From assembly GCA_019414725.1 (NCBI GenBank), contig DXLM01000090.1, positions 1 through 10,573 of the forward strand: DNA of 10,573 nucleotides. The letters are read 5' to 3'. This stretch comes from Bacteroides sp. (GTDB lineage Bacteria; Bacteroidota; Bacteroidia; Bacteroidales; Bacteroidaceae). The position numbers and the translations under genes were made by a program. The notes beneath the pieces were generated by a model. The model saw only the letters and a list, made by a program, of their open reading frames with translations. It was not told the DNA's origin and searched no databases. Shown piece after piece: positions 6,226-10,573 of this stretch; position 1 is the first letter of the stretch; the number at the start of each line of letters is the position of its first letter.

Positions 6226-7244
6226 TATTTACTGTTCTTTTTATAATACTTAATCATTTTCGGAATCACTTCTTCCACTGTTCCGTTGATTACATAATCA
6301 GCGATGGTGTTAATTGGTGCATTAGGATCATTGTTCACAGATATAATGATACCTGCATCCTGCATACCAGCAATGTGCTGAATCTGACCAGAAATACCAC
6401 ATGCGATATACAGCTTCGGATGTACTGTTACACCTGTCTGACCAATCTGACGGTCGTGTTCGCAGAAACCAGCATCTACAGCAGCACGGCTCGCGCCTAC
6501 TTCTGCATGAAGTTCCTTAGCAAGTTCGAACAGCATGTCGAATCCTTCCTTACTTCCCATACCGTAACCACCTGCAATCACAATAGGAGCACCTTTCAGG
6601 TTATGTTTAGCTTTCTCAACATGACGGTCGATAACCTTTACCACATAATCTGTTTCGGGTACATATTTCGCAACATCGTGACGAATAACCTCACCCTGGT
6701 AGTTAGCATCAACAATTTCTTTCTTCATCACGCCTTCACGAACAGTCGCCATCTGCGGACGGTGTTCCGGATTGATGATAGTAGCTACAATGTTACCACC
6801 AAAAGCTGGACGAATCTGATACAACAGATTTTCATAAGTAACCCCATTCTTCTTATCTTCATGATTACCGATTTCCAACTGAGTACAGTCGGCAGTCAAA
6901 CCACTTGTCAGAGCTGAAGAAACACGCGGTCCCAGGTCACGACCGATAACGGTAGCTCCCATCAGACAGATTTGTGGTTTTTCTTCCTTAAACAAGTTGA
7001 CAAGAATAGAAGTATGAGGAAGTGAAGTATAAGGGAACAAGCCCGGAGCATCGAATACATGAACACGGTCTACTCCGTATGGCAAAACTTGTTTTTCTAC
7101 ATCGGCAAGGTCGCTGCCGGCACAGATTGTTTCCAGCTGGCATCCCAACTGATTGGCTAACTTACGACCTTTGGTTAAAAGTTCGAGACTGACATCGGCA
7201 ACATGCTTGCCTTCCATCTCACAATATACAAATACGTTATTCAT
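6225..7244 (-). CDS. etfA: electron transfer flavoprotein, alpha subunit
   Basis: The alpha subunit of the Etf heterodimer carries the FAD that hands electrons to or takes them from the partner dehydrogenase in the cytoplasm. It has 339 residues. The N-terminal Etf fold (about 3-190) is followed by the C-terminal FAD domain: IVIAGGYGMGS (221-231), GASR (250-253), QTGVTVHP (269-276), GISGQIQH (283-290) and SVNNDPNAPI (302-311). The Etf-alpha signature LYIACGISGQIQHIAG is present; its last part reads ISVN where the usual motif has A-(I/V)-N, a mild deviation. There is no ferredoxin-like N-terminal extension. It lies 5 bases after etfB and overlaps the dehydrogenase start by one base, so the three genes form one translated unit. 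Confidence 0.95.
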   Translation of the reverse strand: MNNVFVYCEMEGKHVADVSLELLTKGRKLANQLGCQLETICAGSDLADVEKQVLPYGVDRVHVFDAPGLFPYTSLPHTSILVNLFKEEKPQICLMGATVIGRDLGPRVSSALTSGLTADCTQLEIGNHEDKKNGVTYENLLYQIRPAFGGNIVATIINPEHRPQMATVREGVMKKEIVDANYQGEVIRHDVAKYVPETDYVVKVIDRHVEKAKHNLKGAPIVIAGGYGMGSKEGFDMLFELAKELHAEVGASRAAVDAGFCEHDRQIGQTGVTVHPKLYIACGISGQIQHIAGMQDAGIIISVNNDPNAPINTIADYVINGTVEEVIPKMIKYYKKNSK

Positions 7245-7249
7245 AGTCT

Positions 7250-8137
7250 TTATCCAATAGTGTGGTTAGCCAACAGTTCTACAATCAAGTTTTCTACATC
7301 AGCATCGCTACCTGTAATAGTTTTGCTTTCCTTAGCCTGGAAGATAATATTTTCAATCTTCTTCACCTTGGTAGGTGAGCCCGACAAACCACATTGTTTC
7401 GTATCACCATTCACATCGGCAACACTCCACTCTATAATATTCAGATAAGGACGGCTTTCGTATAAAGAAGCATAAGGCAACTCTGCTCCATCTTTTGTAA
7501 TGGCAGCTTTTTCCTGTCCGCCCAAAGCACGTTTATATTTCTGAACCAGTTTTGCATTACGCGGACGACAAGGAGCTGCGCTACCGTTTACAGTCAAGAC
7601 AATCGGAAGTGGAGCTTCTACTGTTTCCACACCACCGTCGATATGACGTTTCACACGGATACGCCCGTCTTTTACCTCTTGAATTTCTTCAACGTATGTA
7701 ACCTGAGGTAATCCCAACTTTTCTGCTACCTGAGGACCTACCTGTGCAGTATCACCATCAATAGCCTGACGACCACCCACAATGATATCATATTCACCAA
7801 TCTTACGGATAGCCGTAGCCAGCGCATACGAAGTAGCCAGCGTATCAGCACCTGCAAAAGCGCGGTCAGTCAACAAATAGCCATTATCAGCTCCTCTGTA
7901 TAATCCTTCACGAATGATTTCAGCGGCACGTCCCGGTCCCATCGTCAAGATGGTTACGGTAGAACCCGGATGTGTGTCTTTCAGTCTGAGCGCTTGTTCC
8001 AAAGCATTCAGGTCTTCCGGATTGAAGATAGCCGGAAGAGCCGCACGGTTAATTGTACCGTCGGCATTCATGGCATCTTTCCCTACACAGCGAGTGTCAG
8101 GTACTTGCTTTGCCAATACAACAATTTTCAAGCTCAT
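7250..8137 (-). CDS. etfB: electron transfer flavoprotein, beta subunit
   Basis: The beta subunit of Etf has 295 residues and is the first gene of the three-gene minus-strand operon. It begins with the usual KIVVLAKQVPDT (4-15). The nucleotide-binding stretch reads GGRQAIDGDTAQVGPQ (121-136). The Etf-beta signature fits from Val162 to Thr182 (VKRHIDGGVE...PLPIVLT), and the C-terminal GLSGSPTKVKK (250-260) is also typical. In mitochondrial-type Etf the binding stretch is DDDCNQTGQ-like and binds AMP. The DGDTAQVGP form here is the one I associate with NADH-oxidising, electron-bifurcating Etf of anaerobes. That reading is from memory and is an inference for this protein. It probably receives electrons from NADH and works with the alpha subunit and dehydrogenase encoded next. 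Confidence 0.95.
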   Translation of the reverse strand: MSLKIVVLAKQVPDTRCVGKDAMNADGTINRAALPAIFNPEDLNALEQALRLKDTHPGSTVTILTMGPGRAAEIIREGLYRGADNGYLLTDRAFAGADTLATSYALATAIRKIGEYDIIVGGRQAIDGDTAQVGPQVAEKLGLPQVTYVEEIQEVKDGRIRVKRHIDGGVETVEAPLPIVLTVNGSAAPCRPRNAKLVQKYKRALGGQEKAAITKDGAELPYASLYESRPYLNIIEWSVADVNGDTKQCGLSGSPTKVKKIENIIFQAKESKTITGSDADVENLIVELLANHTIG

Positions 8138-8177
8138 TAGATAATATATTTATTAGTATTAGTAGTTTAATTGACGG

Positions 8178-8207
8178 CAAATTTAATGAAACCATTTGTT
8201 TTGCAAA
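8178..8207 (-). promoter_or_regulatory. promoter of the etfB-etfA-dehydrogenase operon
   Basis: On the minus strand TTTG (8207-8204), an 18-bp spacer and TAAATTTG (8185-8178) match the Bacteroidetes -33/-7 promoter (TTTG...TAnnTTTG). It is the only site in the window where I found both elements at near-standard spacing. The leader before the ATG at 8137 would be about 35 bases. Confidence 0.65.
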
Positions 8208-8217
8208 AAGATATGAT

Positions 8218-8249
8218 AAAAAAATGCACATATAGCATATATTCGTGCA
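8218..8249 (-). terminator. terminator of the TlpA-like lipoprotein gene
   Basis: On the minus strand, stem pairs TGCAC/GTGCA (8249-8245 with 8229-8225) and ATATA/TATAT (8242-8238 with 8234-8230) stack with a 2-base bulge and a 3-base loop. Seven U residues follow (A run 8218-8224). It starts 7 bases after the stop at 8257 and sits just upstream of the etf promoter, so it would insulate the two units. Confidence 0.6.
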
Positions 8250-8256
8250 ATGCAAA

Positions 8257-8787
8257 TTAATTTCCGTTCAAGCAATATTCTACATCCGATTTCAACTGTT
8301 CGAATGCAGCAATCGGATTATCGGAATAGACTGAATATACCACAAGGTGCTTGTCCGAAACGTAAATTCGAGGGATACCTCGTTCAGAAAACAAGTTATA
8401 TACCTCCCTGCCCGACTGAGGAGAATAAGGTATAGTAAGTCCGTTTTCCTGCCAATATGCAGCAACTTCGTCAGCAGGTTCTTCTCTGCTGATACAATAT
8501 ATTTTTACCGTAGAATTATCTCTGTAATAATCATAAAGCCGTTGTACGACAGGAAATTCTTTCTGGCAGTCGGGACATTCCGTATGAAAAAACACTAAAA
8601 CAGCAACCTTGCCAAGCAGGTCGGAAGCAACCACAAGGGTATTATCATTTAAAGAAACTGTAAAATCGGGCAGTCTGTCTCCAGGACGAACTCCTTCCGC
8701 ACCGGATGGCGAATCGTCACGAATACACGACGGCAGACATAGCAAGCTGCAAAGTATAAAAATTAACGAACGATAAACATGAAACAT
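8257..8787 (-). CDS. TlpA/ResA-like thioredoxin-fold lipoprotein with a CPDC active site
   Basis: This is a periplasm-facing thiol-disulfide oxidoreductase-like protein of 176 residues. The signal peptide ends in the lipobox LPSC (18-21), so the mature protein should be lipid-anchored at Cys21. The AhpC-TSA/redoxin-type fold begins at GDRLPDFTVSL (36-46). The VLVFFHTECPDC stretch (63-74) carries the redox pair Cys71/Cys74, and the cis-proline is in GIPR (Pro139). CPDC replaces the more common CxPC-type motif of TlpA/ResA but keeps both cysteines, so redox activity is expected. The partner is unknown: candidates are disulfide reduction of envelope proteins or peroxide removal. It is transcribed alone, divergent from the mscS-like gene, with a weak terminator. 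Confidence 0.88.
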   Translation of the reverse strand: MFHVYRSLIFILCSLLCLPSCIRDDSPSGAEGVRPGDRLPDFTVSLNDNTLVVASDLLGKVAVLVFFHTECPDCQKEFPVVQRLYDYYRDNSTVKIYCISREEPADEVAAYWQENGLTIPYSPQSGREVYNLFSERGIPRIYVSDKHLVVYSVYSDNPIAAFEQLKSDVEYCLNGN

Positions 8788-8835
8788 TCTTCTAATCTAT
8801 AATTACTTGCCGATAAATATATAAAAAAACCTTCG

Positions 8836-8843
8836 TATATTTG
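8836..8843 (+). promoter_or_regulatory. -7 element of the mscS-like/thioesterase operon
   Basis: TATATTTG matches TAnnTTTG and lies 30 bases before the ATG at 8873, giving a leader of roughly 20-25 bases. The nearest TTGC (8807-8810) is 25 bases upstream, too far for a standard -33 element. Confidence 0.5.
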
Positions 8844-8872
8844 CCCGTAACATATATAAAATACGCATAATC

Positions 8873-10066
8873 ATGGAAGATTTGTATGTAGAGATAGCCC
8901 AACAATTATCAGATATGGGCATTGACAAAGAGAATATAAGCTGGAGCACCCGTCTTACACTTATCGCACTTATCCTGCTGATTTCATATATCATAACCAA
9001 ATTATTCAGACACTTGGTCATACCAGCAGTTCACAAAATAACATCTCGCACCAAAGCTACATGGGACGACTACTTGTTCAACGAAAGAATGATGACCAGC
9101 TTTTGCCGTATGATTCCTCCCATCATGTTTTACCTGTTACTGCCATTTGTCTTTAACAATATACCCCAAGTCCTTGATATATTATTAAAAGGATGTCTTA
9201 TATATCTGGTAATCACAACTCTCATGCTTGTTAATTCGTTCTTAAATTCACTATACGAAATTTCCAATGAGCATGAAACGCTACGCAACCGCCCGCTGAA
9301 AGGAATCTATCAGATGATTAATTTGGTTGCCATCGGTATAGGAATCATATTAATCATCAGCATACTGATCGACCAAAATGCAGCAACCATCCTAGCTGGT
9401 CTGGGAGCTTCGGCCGCTGTCCTGATGTTGATTTTCAAAGACAGTATATTGGGACTTGTAGCAGGCGTACAGCTTTCGGCCAACGATATGCTGCGCCCGG
9501 GAGACTGGATTACCATGCCCAAGTACGGAGCAGACGGTGATGTACTGGAAGTTTCACTGACTACCGTCAAGGTACGTAACTTCGACAAGACGATTACAAC
9601 CATACCTCCCTACGCACTAGTCAGCGATTCATTTCAGAATTGGCGAGGAATGCGTGAAACAGGAGGACGACGCATCAAACGTTCAATATTCATAGACATG
9701 ACAACCGTACATTTCTGTTCCGACAAAGAAAAGATAATGTTTGCCTCTCGCGGATGGATAGATGAAGCACAAGCTAAACCTGAAACACAAGTGGTAAACC
9801 TATATGTTTTCCGCAGCTATCTCCAGAATTACCTGCGAGAACACCCTCGTACACATAAAGAATTAATGATCATGGTACGTCAGATGCAACCTACTTCTGA
9901 AGGACTTCCATTGGAAATATATTGTTTCTCGAACACCACTGTATGGCCCGAGTATGAACAAATTCAAGGAGAAATCTTCGATCATATTCTTGCTGTAATT
10001 CCCGAATTCGGCTTGCGAATATTCCAACGTCCTTCAGGAAACGACTTAAGTACAACCATCAAATAA
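8873..10066 (+). CDS. MscS-family mechanosensitive ion channel, YbdG-like
   Basis: This inner-membrane channel of 397 residues is expected to open under membrane tension and release solutes on osmotic downshock. Hydrophobic segments are visible at about 27-43, 79-96, 104-125 and 147-167. The pore-lining helix runs about 171-200 (ILAGLGASAAVLMLIFKDSI, 173-192, with the small-residue Gly/Ala pattern of MscS TM3). The cytoplasmic beta domain follows, with RPGDWITMPKYGADGDVLEV (208-227), RNFDKTITTIPPYALV (235-250) and FQNWRGM..GGRRIKR (254-270). These last blocks are those of the YbdG (miniconductance) branch rather than classical MscS. Its C-terminal part is longer than that of MscS. The next gene begins 11 bases downstream, so the two are likely co-transcribed. 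It is divergent from the lipoprotein gene. Confidence 0.93.
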   Translation: MEDLYVEIAQQLSDMGIDKENISWSTRLTLIALILLISYIITKLFRHLVIPAVHKITSRTKATWDDYLFNERMMTSFCRMIPPIMFYLLLPFVFNNIPQVLDILLKGCLIYLVITTLMLVNSFLNSLYEISNEHETLRNRPLKGIYQMINLVAIGIGIILIISILIDQNAATILAGLGASAAVLMLIFKDSILGLVAGVQLSANDMLRPGDWITMPKYGADGDVLEVSLTTVKVRNFDKTITTIPPYALVSDSFQNWRGMRETGGRRIKRSIFIDMTTVHFCSDKEKIMFASRGWIDEAQAKPETQVVNLYVFRSYLQNYLREHPRTHKELMIMVRQMQPTSEGLPLEIYCFSNTTVWPEYEQIQGEIFDHILAVIPEFGLRIFQRPSGNDLSTTIK

Positions 10067-10077
10067 AAAAAGCAATT

Positions 10078-10464
10078 ATGGAAAAAGGATTAACTTATAC
10101 CTCCCAAACAACTGTCTGCAAAGGAAACACTGCCCTAACTTTAGGATCGGGCGACATGGAAGTGTTTGCTACTCCTGCTTTAGTCGCACTTATGGAGAAT
10201 GCTGCCATGAATGCTGTCAAACCATATCTGCCGAAAGATTCCACAACGGTAGGAGCAATGATTCAAACTTCACATATCAAACCTTCAGGACTTGGTGAAG
10301 TAATTTCAGCCACAGCCATACTGGAAGAGGAAGAAGGCAGAAAGTTGACGTTTAAGGTTTCCGCTTCCGATTCTAAAGGAATTATTGGTGAAGGAATACA
10401 TATCCGTTATATCGTAGACCACAAACGTTTCTTATCAAAACTAGATACTGAGTCTTCCAAATAA
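10078..10464 (+). CDS. FlK-family hot-dog acyl-CoA thioesterase
   Basis: This single-domain hot-dog protein of 128 residues should hydrolyse an acyl-CoA thioester in the cytoplasm. It aligns with fluoroacetyl-CoA thioesterase FlK at a constant offset of 10 residues: the catalytic Thr42, Glu50 and His76 of FlK correspond to Thr32 (in FATPALVALME), Glu40 and His66 (in TSHIKPSG), and Gly69 and Arg120 to Gly59 and Arg110 (GEGIHIRY). The phenylalanines that make FlK selective for the fluorinated substrate (Phe33, Phe36) would fall at Gly23 and Asp26, so fluoroacetyl-CoA is not the expected substrate. FlK numbering is recalled, not looked up. The short C-terminal tail after HKRF is normal for the family. 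It follows the mscS-like gene by 11 bases; no biochemical link between the two is evident. Confidence 0.88.
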   Translation: MEKGLTYTSQTTVCKGNTALTLGSGDMEVFATPALVALMENAAMNAVKPYLPKDSTTVGAMIQTSHIKPSGLGEVISATAILEEEEGRKLTFKVSASDSKGIIGEGIHIRYIVDHKRFLSKLDTESSK

Positions 10465-10470
10465 CGTCAT

Positions 10471-10520
10471 AATGTTTGTGACATTTTTTGTACAAAGAAA
10501 AATGTCACAAACATTTTTTT
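10471..10520 (+). terminator. 18-bp perfect-stem terminator after the thioesterase gene
   Basis: AATGTTTGTGACATTTTT (10471-10488) pairs perfectly with its complement at 10498-10515 across a 9-base loop. A run of seven T (10514-10520) overlaps the foot of the stem. The stem is unusually long but low in GC. It begins 6 bases after the stop codon and closes the mscS-like/thioesterase unit. Confidence 0.85.
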
Positions 10521-10544
10521 GGCACTATAAAATATTTTGTGTAA

Positions 10545-10573
10545 ATGGAAAATACGGGATTCAAGTTTGAGTC
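10545..10573 (+). CDS. possible start of a gene truncated by the window end
   Basis: An ATG opens a frame reading MENTGFKFE that is still open at the last base, just after a terminator, where a new gene could begin. Only nine codons are visible and no clear promoter precedes it (TATTTTG at 10533-10539 is one base short of TAnnTTTG). A phenylalanine-rich opening like this occurs in four-helix-bundle proteins of the 23S rRNA-intervening type in this phylum, but nine residues cannot establish that. Confidence 0.25.

Noticed and set aside
6219..6917. 232-codon plus-strand frame opposite etfA, and similar long frames opposite the dehydrogenase, etfB and mscS-like genes
   Set aside because: They are antisense shadows of strongly conserved genes, with products that lack any family features.
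1..10573. CRISPR arrays, insertion sequences, invertible promoters, tRNA/rRNA genes and riboswitches
   Set aside because: I looked for direct-repeat arrays, transposase frames, paired inverted repeats flanking promoters, and conserved RNA cores, and found none that I could support.

Overview
The window reads as chromosomal DNA from a Bacteroidales bacterium, most likely Bacteroides or a close relative such as Phocaeicola. It is AT-rich. Shine-Dalgarno sequences are mostly absent. Several genes are preceded by the Bacteroidetes -7 element TAnnTTTG. Gene content also fits: a secreted GH28 pectinase, a YbdG-type MscS channel, a TlpA-like lipoprotein, and a small-membrane-protein/ECF sigma module. 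No mobile element, CRISPR array, rRNA or tRNA gene was seen.

Layout. Bases 1-513 are AT-rich and carry no convincing gene. A secreted GH28 polygalacturonase (514-1962, +) follows and ends in a two-tier terminator hairpin (2044-2096). A cytoplasmic FKBP-type prolyl isomerase lies on the minus strand (2356-2757). Next is a regulatory module: a three-helix membrane protein (2949-3371, -), then divergently an ECF sigma factor (3514-4059, +) and a two-helix membrane protein (4062-4424, +) that probably acts as its anti-sigma factor. A minus-strand operon etfB-etfA-acyl-CoA dehydrogenase (8137 down to 4519) converges on that module at a strong hairpin (4466-4494). Further right are a TlpA/ResA-like lipoprotein (8257-8787, -) and, divergent from it, a YbdG-like MscS channel plus an FlK-family hot-dog thioesterase (8873-10464, +). 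The latter pair closes with an 18-bp perfect-stem terminator. A new reading frame may start at 10545 and run off the end.

How the genes work together. EtfB/EtfA and the dehydrogenase form one flavin electron-transfer unit linking acyl-CoA/enoyl-CoA chemistry to NADH, and possibly to ferredoxin. The sigma module looks like a self-contained envelope-response circuit. The 118-bp gap between the sigma gene and its divergent neighbour carries two back-to-back copies of an ECF-style promoter (TGTAACC, 15-16 bp spacer, CGTCTAAA), one facing each gene. Read literally, the sigma factor drives both itself and the divergent membrane protein. Its own promoter would start transcription almost on the ATG, giving a nearly leaderless message. 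This is the most noteworthy structure in the window. The rest is ordinary core and accessory Bacteroidales gene content.
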